From: a virus
Length of the DNA: 29,718 nt
IMG/VR virus record: IMGVR_UViG_3300013132_000183
Location: 1-29,718 of that record
Reading direction: 5' to 3' (one strand)
Below, in pieces: positions 1-8,150 of the stretch. The number at the start of each line of letters is the position of its first letter. The stretch's first letter is position 1. The notes beneath the pieces were generated by a model, which had not been told where the DNA came from, searched no databases, and saw only the letters and a program-made list of their open reading frames with translations. Made by a program: the position numbers and the translations under genes.

Positions 1-628
1 CCGTGTTCGTGTTGTAAGGAAGCCAAAAGGGCTCGAGAATCGTTCCCACGTCTCGGGTCGCCTCTTTCCAGGGTGGGAAGTGTGTGAGAATGTACACTGT
101 CTTATGAGACTCAAGCGCCTCTTCGAGCCTCTCTTCGATCAGATGCGCGCTGACATGTGCCATCGATCTCCACATGTCCAGACGCTCGGCGTGAGTTTCC
201 AAATGTAGGAAGTCGAACGTGCGAAACCAATCAGTCGTCAACTTCAAAAGCTCAGGGTCCCCCAGCGCGGCGTCATACCAGCCCTCTGCGCCGATGACTG
301 CGACGTCCTCCGTGAGACTCACAATTCCAGCGTCGGTCATCCACACGAGATTTGGGTGTTCACGACAGAGACGCCTAACGTCTGAGTGAACAGAAGCGAT
401 GTGTCGTCCATGGTAGTCGTGGTTGCCTAGAACGAAGTAAATCGGACCAGGAAAGTTGCGTGCGAGGAAACTCAGGTCAGACTCGAGCCATCTGCCTGAT
501 GACACATCACCTGTTATGAATATTCCATCGGCAGCCGCTTTTCTGAGCCCAAGCAGATGGAGTCGCTTGAGGAAAGGCAGAGCCGACAGGTTCATATGTG
601 TGTCACTGAGCCAGGCGTATTTTCGCAT
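1..628 (-). CDS. Calcineurin-like metallophosphoesterase, 3' end cut by window edge
   Basis: The ATG is at 628 and the frame stays open to the left edge, so about 209 residues are visible and the C-terminus is missing. The reading shows the ordered metal-binding motifs of the calcineurin-like phosphoesterase fold: an N-terminal SDTH (D-x-H), then FITGDVSSG (GD), then FVLGNHDYHG (GNHD), and later LTHFPPW. The final GHxH motif should lie beyond the edge. Such enzymes hydrolyse phosphomono- or phosphodiesters with a dinuclear metal centre. The substrate here cannot be told. Phage members include protein phosphatases and nucleases. The gene lies downstream of the HAD-fold gene with an 80-base gap and reads in the same direction. 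Confidence 0.88.
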   Translation of the reverse strand, partial: MRKYAWLSDTHMNLSALPFLKRLHLLGLRKAAADGIFITGDVSSGRWLESDLSFLARNFPGPIYFVLGNHDYHGRHIASVHSDVRRLCREHPNLVWMTDAGIVSLTEDVAVIGAEGWYDAALGDPELLKLTTDWFRTFDFLHLETHAERLDMWRSMAHVSAHLIEERLEEALESHKTVYILTHFPPWKEATRDVGTILEPFWLPYNTNT

Positions 629-664
629 GCGACTAAGTAATCGAAGTCCATGCAGGGATCTGTA

Positions 665-685
665 CCAAAGCCGTTACAGCTTTGG
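665..685 (-). other. Intergenic stem-loop between the HAD and phosphoesterase genes
   Basis: CCAAAGC (665-671) and GCTTTGG (679-685) form a perfect 7-bp stem with a 7-base loop in the 80-base gap. No run of T follows on either strand, so it is not a convincing intrinsic terminator. It could be an RNA processing or attenuation structure, or chance. Confidence 0.3.
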
Positions 686-708
686 CAGATGGGAGTTACA
701 ACGCCGGG

Positions 709-1698
709 TCAGCCCTTAATACCAGCCAAGTGAAGGATGCGCCTGAGTGTGGGATCCAGCGATTCCTTCTTGACTGCGGATTCTTTTTCCTGCTCGAGCT
801 CGGGGTTCGCAGGCGTCGCCTTGCTGGGACTCTCAGGATCGGCCTCGCCATGTGCAAATTCACCGGGCCCATAGATGAAGGTCTCGGCTGGAACTTTACC
901 GCTCACTGCAGTGTCGACTTCCTGTGTGTTCTTAGAGAGGTCGTCATAAAAGTGAACCTCGCCCGGCTGCTTATCTGGCGATCGACCCTTGAAGAACTTC
1001 TTCACGATCTCATCACCCTTGTTCGCGCCCTGGACGCCGAGAACGCCCTGGGTTGGTCCCGCTCCCTGTGATGAGAGGAACTTCTCCATGTCCTCGGCGT
1101 TCGAGGGCTCGACAGGTTGGCCGGAGAAGCTGACACCGGGCTTGCTCTTGTCTGAGGCGCGGGCCGTAATCACCATCGTTTCGGACCCCTGTGAGTTCGC
1201 CTTCTTGAGCTTTCCTATCGTCGAGCCGATCGGATCCGTCGTGTTGACGTCCACAAAAGCTGAAGGTGTAAAGTCGATGTAGAGAGAGTCTCCCTTCTTA
1301 TCAGTGGGAGCCTTTGGACTGACTGACTGCTGTTCACGCGGAATCTGCTTCTGGAGCTTTGCGAGGCCCGCGGAGTCGATGTATGCTGCCGTGCCGTCTA
1401 GGCCTGAAGGCTGCTCAAACGGCTCTCCTCCGGGTCCCTTGAGCATGTTCTTGTCCGACACGCCCATCGACTTGAGCCAGGCTGCTGCTTCCTTGGCGGA
1501 CTTGTGGGCGGGCTTGCCGTCCTTGTAGAGCATCACTCCGTTGGCGTTCTTTGTGAGGCCCAGTGTGTCGTCGAAGTCGAAGACGTGCGCTTGTTTTTCA
1601 GGCGCTACATCGCCTGGAACAGGCGATCCTGAGGTCATGACACCCTCCTCTTCGTTGAGGATGGCCCTGATAGTCTCTCTCAATAGGCGCTCTGACAT
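709..1698 (-). CDS. HAD-superfamily protein with N-terminal capsid-targeting-like peptide
   Basis: 329 residues from the ATG at 1698, which has AAGGA 7 bases upstream. A slightly longer start at 1704 lacks spacing for a ribosome site. HAD motifs are visible: DFDDT at residues 41-45 (nucleophile and acid/base Asp), VITAR with the motif II Thr near 178, a Lys in NKGDEIVKKF near 227, and FYDDLSKN with the motif IV Asp pair near 252-253. A phosphatase or nucleotidase role is likely but the substrate is unknown. A long Gly/Ser/Pro-rich insert lies between motifs I and II. The N-terminus, MSERLLRETIRAILNEEE, matches the peptide shared by the 21-27 kb virion block, so I infer packaging in the virion. 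The C-terminus TLRRILHLAGI echoes the start of the protein at 23246-24025. Confidence 0.8.
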   Translation of the reverse strand: MSERLLRETIRAILNEEEGVMTSGSPVPGDVAPEKQAHVFDFDDTLGLTKNANGVMLYKDGKPAHKSAKEAAAWLKSMGVSDKNMLKGPGGEPFEQPSGLDGTAAYIDSAGLAKLQKQIPREQQSVSPKAPTDKKGDSLYIDFTPSAFVDVNTTDPIGSTIGKLKKANSQGSETMVITARASDKSKPGVSFSGQPVEPSNAEDMEKFLSSQGAGPTQGVLGVQGANKGDEIVKKFFKGRSPDKQPGEVHFYDDLSKNTQEVDTAVSGKVPAETFIYGPGEFAHGEADPESPSKATPANPELEQEKESAVKKESLDPTLRRILHLAGIKG

Positions 1699-1724
1699 GT
1701 ACATTTCCTTAAGTATTTGACTGA

Positions 1725-4700
1725 TCAGTAATCAGCATTGCCGACCCACGACAAAACTCGAGTGTACGAAGGCGGTTGGGGCAGGTCGAGGTTGTAGAGA
1801 GAAACAGCGGTACCAGTGGCTCTCGTCGCTCGGGGACCAGACAGTTGCGACACGAGCCTGAAGTCGCCTCCGCCGGCCTCAGTGACTGAGAATCTAGAGC
1901 CCAAGTAGGGATCCATGGTTGTCGTACCAACGACACATGTGGGCGTCGCAGCGATCGCCACTCCCATTGCGATCGAGTTTAGGGACATGTCTGTGAAGTG
2001 TCGATCGAAGACGCCGCTGTTCGGGGTAGACTCGAGCGCGGCAAGAGGGAATGGAGACGTGATCGTTCCGACTGGATCATATCCCGTCGCGTGAGGTCCG
2101 GTCCTAAGATAGTCCACGCCCCAGATCTTGCTACCACCCCACTGACATGCGTCAGTCGCCGAGGAGGTCGAAGAGAATGTGCTAAAGTAGACCCGCGACA
2201 TGAAGAGCTCCATGGGTCCGGTCACCTGCTCTCCAGGCTTCAGGCGAATTTCCCAGTTGAGCACCGGTGCATAGGACGCGACGCCGGTCGCAGACCATGT
2301 AATTCTGTCGGTCACTGACACCACACGAAAGAGGTCCTGCCCTTCGAGGTCATCGATATTTCCTGTGCCCACGATCACAACGACCTGGCCCTCGTTGTCG
2401 ACACTGAGGATGGGAGGCTCCTGGGAGCTAGCACCGTCCAGCGCGCTGTCAGCCCAATAGAGATCGTGGATCGTCTCAAGAGACCATGCATCGGGGTCTC
2501 TGCTCGACATGTCCAGGCGCCAGAGTGCGCCATCGGCGTCGACTGTGTAAGCGCGGTTTGCGATCGTACCAGTGTCTCCAGTGTATAGAGAAACACTGCC
2601 CACCATCGGAGAGGTAATGATGTCAGCCCCAAACTCTCTGATCACTTCGCCGGTCGCGATATCGACGACATAGAGTCCTCGACCCTGATCGTTGAGCCAG
2701 CACCTTCGGGCTGATCTTCCTGGGTAGGCTACGATACCCCGGCGCGAGGCCCCTGGAGGGATCGAGCAAGACCCCCAGCCCCGTGAGGGTCCAGATCCTG
2801 TGACGACTAGTTCGCCTCCGCCGGCTCCAAAGACTGCCACAGCCCTTTCCTGGAGCACACCTTCGATCTCCACCAGGACTTGCCCAACGCCTGCCCTGCC
2901 AATTGTGGGTCCCATCTCAGGTCGCGTGAACTGCCACAGGAACTTCGGGTCCAAGGGGTCCGACACATCCATCGCGATGTAGAAGGGACCGCCGCCCCTG
3001 AGACCCTGGACGAGGACGGTGTGATATGAGTTCGCGCTCGGGACGTCGCCTGGGCGTCGACGATAGAACACATTGCGAATAACCGGGGTCCCATCCAATA
3101 GGAACTGGTGACTGTTCCTGGCAGACTCGACACGAGAGAGTATGGCAGGAGGAACGAAGCCCCACAGTTCATCGCCGGCACGAATGTTTCGACCGCTGAG
3201 CGTAGAAAAGTTCTCGACTGCGAACGCGTGCAGGATGCCATCATTGGTGCCAACGTAGATGACCGGCGGACGGTCGATGACGCTCTCGGTCTGGCGCCAG
3301 AGGTTGAATGACTCATCTGCAATATCAGCGACGGGAGGCGAGCTGATCACAGGATTCGAGTGATAGATGTCCCCCATCCTCGCTCCGGGCCGTGTGATGC
3401 CGTGAAGCCAATTTAGGGTTGTGGTTCTGCTGGCCTCGCGTGTCGAGGCGGACCCTGTAAAGAACCCCAAGTGCGCTGCGGTCACCTCTGTCGTTGATAA
3501 CACTCGAGTAATATTCTCGTCGGTCAGTCTCCTGGACCCCCGCGTGGGAGATGTAGGGATCGCATACACAGGGTCGTACTGTCCGATGATCACCCCGGTC
3601 GAAGAGTTCCAGTCGGCGCCGACGACGGTGATCAAGTCTCGGGGGCGGATCGCCAGATCTCTCGTGTTGAGCAGCTCGTGGAACTGGTCTTCAGGCGCGA
3701 GGTCTTCCATTGTGGGCGGCGTTCGGGGGCCCGTGCACGTGTATCTGGTCCTCTCGAGGATCCCGGTCCATGGAGACCCTATCCTAAATCCTGAAGTGAA
3801 CTCGTATTGTTCTCCAACGGTCGACGCCCCGGGCCTGTAGACTCGACTCGTGCCGATGTACGCAGTCGTCGTGCGGGTCGTCGTGCCTGTGGCCGAGCGA
3901 TCGAGAGCAGCTGAGAGCGAATCGAGGAGCGCCGCAGTATTCGAGGCCTCATAGGCAGACCCGGTACCGCCGACTGAAGCGAGGTCGTTCATGAAGCTGC
4001 GACCGGCAGGAGACGAAGAGGCATAGCTCACAGCGTAGAAACCGTCGAGCAGACCGGTGCACTCGGTGCCATTGTAGGCACACAGCTCGCGGACAGTCTC
4101 TGATGACCTGTCATAGGGACATACAGAACCTGATGCTTCGCATCCAAACCTTCGATATAAATCATCTCCCTCTCCATCAGAGATTAGGATCGCATATCTC
4201 GACCTGCATGCCGCAAGGGGATCTGATCCAGATCGCACGTCGTCGTCCTGCTCGAGCCACACCTGAAAGTCGCCCAGCAGAGCGTCGATCGTAGAGCCGC
4301 CGTATGGCCGCAGGGCGAGCAGGGTCGACTGGATCTCCGCGTTCGTGACTCGATAGTCTGCTGAGTCGGCGCCGACAGAGATCAATCCGCCCAGAATGGC
4401 CTCACCGGATCCGGCGGCACGTCGCGCGCCGCCATTGACGACGTAGCTAGTACCACAGCCGGGCCATGAGACAGGCTGGCGATCTCCATAAGAATAGCCT
4501 CCTGGTGCACCAATAATATCTCGAATTCGTGCGGTGTAGATCGAAGAGGGAATGAGATAGTCAAGTGTGCCTGATGTATTCGCGATCCCATACGTCGAGT
4601 CCATCGTCATCAGGCCAAACTTGATCCTGTCGAGATAGGTGTCGAGGAGCCCGTTCGTCGCCTGGGTTCCATAGGCTTGGTAGTGTGCGAGATGGTAGTA

Positions 4701-5003
4701 CTGGTCGGCCGCATCCCTGAAGATCCTGCGATTGACCGTGGAGCAGAAGTAGTTCGAGCCGTAGGTGCCTGTCAGCGCCTCGACGAGAGCAGTCCACCGG
4801 CTCCTCGTGTTTCGAGGGTTGACGTTGTTCAGGCACACAGGCAGTCTCGAGGGCGCCGACACGTCATACTCCATAGAGCCTGATGTGTCGAGGATGAGCA
4901 TCACCGCCGGACGAATCTCCCGGATGTCAGGTTCCTGGCCGTGAGCGGGAGCAGAGAAGAATAGAAGGGCGAGAAAAATGAGGGTAGTAACGAGTGATCG
5001 CAT
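1725..5003 (-). CDS. PilY1-like secreted protein with VWA domain and C-terminal beta-propeller
   Basis: 1092 residues from the ATG at 5003, chosen because GGAG lies exactly 6 bases upstream (5010-5013). A signal peptide is clear: MRSLVTTLIFLALLFF followed by APAHGQ. A von Willebrand A domain starts at once with LILDTSGSM (MIDAS Asp39, Ser41, Ser43), and ISDGEGDD follows later. From about residue 550 the sequence has PilY1 propeller signatures: VIYVGTNDGILHAF, ELWGFVPPAIL, LLDGTPVIRNVF, VQGLRGGGPFYIAMDV and KFLWQF. PilY1 is a bacterial type IV pilus tip adhesin and assembly factor of about 1100-1200 residues, so this copy is close to full length. Its presence among phage genes is very unusual. 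It may alter pilus function or adhesion in the infected host, or act as a host-derived receptor-binding factor. Family assignment is firm; role is inference. Confidence 0.9.
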   Translation of the reverse strand: MRSLVTTLIFLALLFFSAPAHGQEPDIREIRPAVMLILDTSGSMEYDVSAPSRLPVCLNNVNPRNTRSRWTALVEALTGTYGSNYFCSTVNRRIFRDAADQYYHLAHYQAYGTQATNGLLDTYLDRIKFGLMTMDSTYGIANTSGTLDYLIPSSIYTARIRDIIGAPGGYSYGDRQPVSWPGCGTSYVVNGGARRAAGSGEAILGGLISVGADSADYRVTNAEIQSTLLALRPYGGSTIDALLGDFQVWLEQDDDVRSGSDPLAACRSRYAILISDGEGDDLYRRFGCEASGSVCPYDRSSETVRELCAYNGTECTGLLDGFYAVSYASSSPAGRSFMNDLASVGGTGSAYEASNTAALLDSLSAALDRSATGTTTRTTTAYIGTSRVYRPGASTVGEQYEFTSGFRIGSPWTGILERTRYTCTGPRTPPTMEDLAPEDQFHELLNTRDLAIRPRDLITVVGADWNSSTGVIIGQYDPVYAIPTSPTRGSRRLTDENITRVLSTTEVTAAHLGFFTGSASTREASRTTTLNWLHGITRPGARMGDIYHSNPVISSPPVADIADESFNLWRQTESVIDRPPVIYVGTNDGILHAFAVENFSTLSGRNIRAGDELWGFVPPAILSRVESARNSHQFLLDGTPVIRNVFYRRRPGDVPSANSYHTVLVQGLRGGGPFYIAMDVSDPLDPKFLWQFTRPEMGPTIGRAGVGQVLVEIEGVLQERAVAVFGAGGGELVVTGSGPSRGWGSCSIPPGASRRGIVAYPGRSARRCWLNDQGRGLYVVDIATGEVIREFGADIITSPMVGSVSLYTGDTGTIANRAYTVDADGALWRLDMSSRDPDAWSLETIHDLYWADSALDGASSQEPPILSVDNEGQVVVIVGTGNIDDLEGQDLFRVVSVTDRITWSATGVASYAPVLNWEIRLKPGEQVTGPMELFMSRVYFSTFSSTSSATDACQWGGSKIWGVDYLRTGPHATGYDPVGTITSPFPLAALESTPNSGVFDRHFTDMSLNSIAMGVAIAATPTCVVGTTTMDPYLGSRFSVTEAGGGDFRLVSQLSGPRATRATGTAVSLYNLDLPQPPSYTRVLSWVGNADY

Positions 5004-5062
5004 GCAGGTCTCCATAGACAACTATAATAGTAGAAGCTCTAATTGATCGCAGTCGACTTCTT

Positions 5063-5602
5063 CTACTCCCAGTAGACTTCCTCGCCGCGGCTGTAGTGCT
5101 TTAGGTTCTCTCGCGCAGGGGCATTGGTGAAGTGCTTGTCCTGGTATGTGGCGAAATTATTGGGCAGGAGTGCAAACTGCCCACTCTCCAATTCAATCAG
5201 GTTCAGGGGCTTGTGTTCCTGCGGGTAGCGACTGTAGCCATCGGACCAGTCAATCATGATGCCCGTGTGCCTGCCAGATCCCGTGAATGGCTTGTGAATC
5301 GAGCAGGACAGCCCCTCGAGGTACTTGGCGAAATAAGTCTCGGTCGCCTCGCCCATGCAGAACCACGGCATCAACAGGTCCATGGGCATGCTGAAGTCCT
5401 CGGAGGTCGAGAGGGCGTGCAGGGGCATGCCGCTCCAGTGGGCGCCGGACTCGAGGAGTATGTGACAAAGGAGGACTTGGTGCTCACGGGCATACACCCC
5501 GTGCCAGATCCCCCTCGTAACTCCCGCAGGCATGTTTGGACCCAGGAACTTGTTACTCACATTGACGTACAGGTGAAAAGGCAGGTTCGAGTGTCGGCCC
5601 AT
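5063..5602 (-). CDS. Hypothetical phage protein, His/Trp-rich
   Basis: 179 residues starting MGRHSNLPFHLY with a weak GAG ribosome site directly upstream. I do not recognise a named family. The sequence is rich in aromatic residues and His, with segments GIWHGVYAREHQVLLCHILL and SGAHWSGMPLHAL, and Cys-containing CHILL and LSCSIHKPF. It has no signal peptide or membrane segment, so it is probably a soluble cytoplasmic protein. A 60-base gap separates it from the PilY1-like gene. That gap holds a TATTATAG-like A/T-rich stretch that may be a promoter for the PilY1-like gene. Confidence 0.75.
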   Translation of the reverse strand: MGRHSNLPFHLYVNVSNKFLGPNMPAGVTRGIWHGVYAREHQVLLCHILLESGAHWSGMPLHALSTSEDFSMPMDLLMPWFCMGEATETYFAKYLEGLSCSIHKPFTGSGRHTGIMIDWSDGYSRYPQEHKPLNLIELESGQFALLPNNFATYQDKHFTNAPARENLKHYSRGEEVYWE

Positions 5603-5629
5603 CTCAACTAAGTATGATGGTGATTAAGC

Positions 5630-5827
5630 TCAGTATCCCACCAGGTGCCGATCGCCCCTGAACTCCGTGGCCACCTCCCATAGTAGGGGCAACAGGCTCC
5701 GGTTCGTGTGGAGCCAGCCTGGGATCCCACCGTACGAGCACACCCAGCAGGCCCCGGGGCTGATCACGCCCGGGCGCTCACGGAGCAGGGTGATCCCGAA
5801 CAGGCTGAACCGCATCACATCACTCAT
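5630..5827 (-). CDS. Small hypothetical protein, 65 residues
   Basis: The start MSDVMRFSLF at 5827 is chosen because AAAGGAG lies 6 bases upstream; longer in-frame starts lack this. The protein has GACWVCSYGGIPGWLH in the middle and is moderately hydrophobic, with no convincing membrane helix. No family recognised. It sits in the run of small genes that are translated together between 5.6 and 8.8 kb. Confidence 0.6.
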   Translation of the reverse strand: MSDVMRFSLFGITLLRERPGVISPGACWVCSYGGIPGWLHTNRSLLPLLWEVATEFRGDRHLVGY

Positions 5828-5856
5828 CGGCATCTCCTTTCGCGCAGAGCTCCAAA

Positions 5857-6132
5857 TCACTCCCGGATCTCCTCGAGTGTGGCCGCGAAGCTCGAGTTGA
5901 ACACTTCCACCACACCCATCTCCCGTAGGAAGCACCACGAGTCCGGATCGCCCCCAGATCCCCGGTCCTTCACCACCGCGCTGCCCCGGCCCAGGTACAG
6001 AAGCACCTCACCTAATCCAGGTCGACCCTCGGAGTAACTCGCGCCGGGCTTGAACCAGGCCACCCAGGCACTAATCTCATCTCTCGCCTGCCGGTACAGT
6101 GAGCCGGCTCGAAGGTCACGCAGGTCGGTCAT
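5857..6132 (-). CDS. Small hypothetical protein, possible GDLV/SH3-like family member
   Basis: 91 residues from the second of two adjacent ATGs (6132; 6135 is also possible), with AGGGAG just upstream inside the preceding gene. The two genes overlap by 17 bases. The N-terminal LRAGSLYRQ and central GEVLLYLGRG resemble the 'xxGDLVxx ... GxVLxLG' layout of other small proteins in this window. It ends in an acidic FAATLEEIRE. No named family recognised. Confidence 0.65.
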   Translation of the reverse strand: MTDLRDLRAGSLYRQARDEISAWVAWFKPGASYSEGRPGLGEVLLYLGRGSAVVKDRGSGGDPDSWCFLREMGVVEVFNSSFAATLEEIRE

Positions 6133-6475
6133 CATCTCCCTCGTGCTGCTCCTCCTCGAACTCCTGGTCCTCTACATCCACAGATTCAGATCCCCATCGA
6201 TCTGAGCCCTTCTTGAGCTGCACTCCCTCGAGTTCGATCCAGAAGTTCTCGATGTGGTAGCCCCAGAGGGTCTGACCCGTTTTCTGGTCCACGAAGGTGC
6301 CGTGGCCCGGCATGTTCGAGATCTCACCGAGGTAGAGGTACCCCTCGCCGGGAACGAGCTTCGTGCCCTCGTACGCCTTGCGGGCGTGCTCTGGGGGATC
6401 GAACACCACCGTCACATTGGTGAGGCGCAGGTTTCGGGTGTTCCTCTCATCGAGGTTCAGACGCAGGGTTGCCAT
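6116..6475 (-). CDS. Hypothetical phage protein with acidic tail
   Basis: 119 residues from the ATG at 6475, which overlaps the stop of the upstream gene as TGATG. The body contains GEGYLYLGEISNMPGHG and QTLWGYHIENFWIELE, a beta-rich pattern. The last 25 residues are strongly acidic (VEDQEFEEEQHEGDDD). No named family recognised. The TGATG overlap implies coupled translation with the gene at 6475-6768. Confidence 0.7.
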   Translation of the reverse strand: MATLRLNLDERNTRNLRLTNVTVVFDPPEHARKAYEGTKLVPGEGYLYLGEISNMPGHGTFVDQKTGQTLWGYHIENFWIELEGVQLKKGSDRWGSESVDVEDQEFEEEQHEGDDDRPA

Positions 6476-6768
6476 CACTTCTTCTCCAGGATCGGGTTGT
6501 GGGGCACACGTGGGAGCGGGTGGTGCTCCACGAGCTCGTAATCGTTGAACTCGCGAAGGAGTGAACCCTTACGGAACCGGTGCTTCCCACGCTGGATATC
6601 CCAGTATGCGCCCTTCCCGCTCGCCTTCAGCTCGGATTCTCGCACGTAGCTCTTTGCCTCGGCCTCCAGGGTGAAGGTTGCCAGGAGCTCGCGGATCACT
6701 TCACGCTCGAAGCTCCCACCAATCTGGTGCTGGTGCCACTCATACCGGATGCCCCACAGTTCGATCAT
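6475..6768 (-). CDS. Hypothetical phage protein
   Basis: 97 residues starting MIELWGIRYEWH. The ATG at 6768 follows GAGGGG with 9-base spacing; a GTG two codons earlier overlaps the upstream stop. Charged and soluble, with a helical centre (ATFTLEAEAKSYVRESEL). No family recognised. It is placed between the PolX-like gene and the acidic-tail protein, with start/stop overlaps on both sides. Confidence 0.65.
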   Translation of the reverse strand: MIELWGIRYEWHQHQIGGSFEREVIRELLATFTLEAEAKSYVRESELKASGKGAYWDIQRGKHRFRKGSLLREFNDYELVEHHPLPRVPHNPILEKK

Positions 6769-6770
6769 GT

Positions 6771-7354
6771 TCACTTGCCCCTCGCGTACTTCTTGATCGC
6801 CTTCCGGTCGCCGCGCTCCTCGGGCGGCACGAAGTCCATCTTGAGCAGGTCGAAGAAGTCCTGCTCCTCGCGGAGGGGAAGCTGCTCGCCCTTGGGAGTG
6901 GTGGGCTGGGCGCCGGTCATTCGGCCACCACCACTCAGCTTCTTGAAGCGCGCAAATATCCCGGGCACGAAGCCGGTGAAGGGGCTGCCATCGGGCCCCA
7001 CGGCGCCGCCGGTGCGCATGAGGTAGAGGCCGCCCCAGTTGAGCTCCGAGGCGATGAACACATCCAGGTTGGCGCCGGAGGGGAGCCGCATGCGGAGGTA
7101 CCGGGCATCCGGATTCGGGTCCCAGGGCACCGCGCCGGGCACGCCGGGCTTAATGAACTGCCCCACCTCGCCCAGGAGCGCCACCATCCGCTCGCGGTCC
7201 GAGGGCAGGGCCACCAGCTCAATGTCTCCCACCACGGGCTGCGGCGCCGGATGGAGCCGGCCACCTCGATGCGGGCCATGGAGGGCCGCACGTGGGAGAG
7301 GATGTCCAGGGCGATGCCCTCAGCTTGGTCCAGATCGATCTTGCCGATTCCCAT
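6771..7354 (-). pseudogene. PolX-like nucleotidyltransferase, split by a one-base frameshift near 7226
   Basis: The N-terminal part starts at the ATG at 7354 (GAGGAG upstream) and reads to IEVAGSIRRRSP. The next frame continues at once with VVGDIELVALP, NLDVFIAS, LYLMRTGG and the C-terminal FFDLLKMDFVPPEERG. Together they give the pol beta palm motifs: GS...GDIE and the third Asp in LDVF. They also give the C-terminal signature of short PolX-like proteins common in phages, about 194 residues with palm and thumb only. The codons AGC CCG TGG must be read as AGC CCx GTG GTG. This means a missing base or a -1 shift; no canonical slippery heptamer is present. Family role: template-directed or terminal nucleotide transfer, perhaps in repair. 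As written the gene is broken. Confidence 0.8.
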
Positions 7355-7364
7355 GATTCACTCC

Positions 7365-7595
7365 TCAGCGGTACAGGTCCACGATGTGGCCGAACTCTCG
7401 GTCGAAGGTCTGCAGCAGGCACTCGTAGTCAGCCAGCCGCATCTCGTCCAGGATCAAGTCGATGTGACGTCGGTCATAGCCGAGCCTCCGACCCAGTGAC
7501 TCTGCGGTTGCGAGGAGCGCGAAGGCATTGCCTTGGGGGCCAGTGAGGTCGACCTCGATCTTGCCAGTGCGCTTGGTGAGTTGTTTGATTGCCAT
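7365..7595 (-). CDS. Conserved small phage protein (GPQGNAFALL family)
   Basis: 76 residues starting MAIKQLTKRTGK. The pattern DLTGPQGNAFALL ... DYECLLQTFDREFGHIVDL is one I recognise from many phage genomes, where it is annotated only as hypothetical. It has no membrane segment. It lies 10 bases upstream of the PolX-like gene, whose ribosome site overlaps this gene's stop. The 85 bases upstream (7596-7680) hold no gene; the strongest element there is a TATGGTATCC stretch of uncertain meaning. Confidence 0.75.
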   Translation of the reverse strand: MAIKQLTKRTGKIEVDLTGPQGNAFALLATAESLGRRLGYDRRHIDLILDEMRLADYECLLQTFDREFGHIVDLYR

Positions 7596-7680
7596 AGTGT
7601 TAGGATACCATAGCGAGAGACCAAATGCACGAGGAGGTGTTCTGTGTCACATAGCTTCTGTGCCTGAGATGTACAGCCGC

Positions 7681-7938
7681 TTAGGCATCGGGGCACACCT
7701 CGAAGCAATCGAGCAGATCCCGAGTGCGCCAGAGCTGCACCTCAGCCTCGCCCTCGGCGTGGGTGATGAGCACCTGGAAGTACTTGAGCCCGTGCAGGCG
7801 GGTGGCGCCGAGCACGAGAACGGTGCAGGGCACCCTGAGCCCGAGGCGGGCGTCTGCGACGGCGTCTCGACCACGTGCGCGCTCGTGGATGGGAGTGAGC
7901 AGGCACCCGGCCCGCACGAGCCTGTGATCGCCCTGCAT
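7681..7938 (-). CDS. Small GDLV/SH3-like family protein
   Basis: 85 residues from the ATG at 7938, which overlaps the upstream stop as TGATG; the longer open frame is a shadow of the neighbour. The layout VRAGCLLTPI ... CTVLVLGATRLHGLKYFQVLIT ... AEVQLWRTRDLLDCFEV follows the pattern of the small GDLV proteins in this window: an N-terminal turn, a GxVL strand, a Y-x-V-L strand and a terminal hydrophobic strand. Function unknown. Confidence 0.65.
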   Translation of the reverse strand: MQGDHRLVRAGCLLTPIHERARGRDAVADARLGLRVPCTVLVLGATRLHGLKYFQVLITHAEGEAEVQLWRTRDLLDCFEVCPDA

Positions 7939-8150
7939 CAGGCGCCCGCTTCCAGCGGCTCGAGGAATCGCAGGTTGGTGATGAATATGCGCCCCTCGCC
8001 GAGCACGAGGGTATCGAGGTGTGATCCCTCGCGGGGCAGCTCGAGGAGCATGAGGAGCAGATCCGATCGGCATTCGTGGGGCCACGGGCACCGGCAGGCC
8101 CACCGTTGGTGGGCGAGCGCGTTGAAGCGCACGAGATCTCCCTCACGCAT
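7938..8150 (-). CDS. Small GDLV/SH3-like family protein, Cys-containing
   Basis: 70 residues starting MREGDLVRFN, the typical start of this family, with GAGG about 10 bases upstream. It contains RWACRCPWPHECRSD, with three cysteines and a histidine that could bind a metal. It then has DTLVLGEGRIFITNLRFLEPLE. It overlaps both neighbours by a few bases. Function unknown. Confidence 0.65.
   Translation of the reverse strand: MREGDLVRFNALAHQRWACRCPWPHECRSDLLLMLLELPREGSHLDTLVLGEGRIFITNLRFLEPLEAGA

Noticed and set aside
6935-7354. A 139-codon open frame covering the 5' half of the PolX-like gene.
   Set aside because: After residue 40 the sequence becomes Pro/Ala/Ser/Trp-rich, typical of an out-of-frame shadow of G/C-rich DNA. 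The true continuation is in the next frame.
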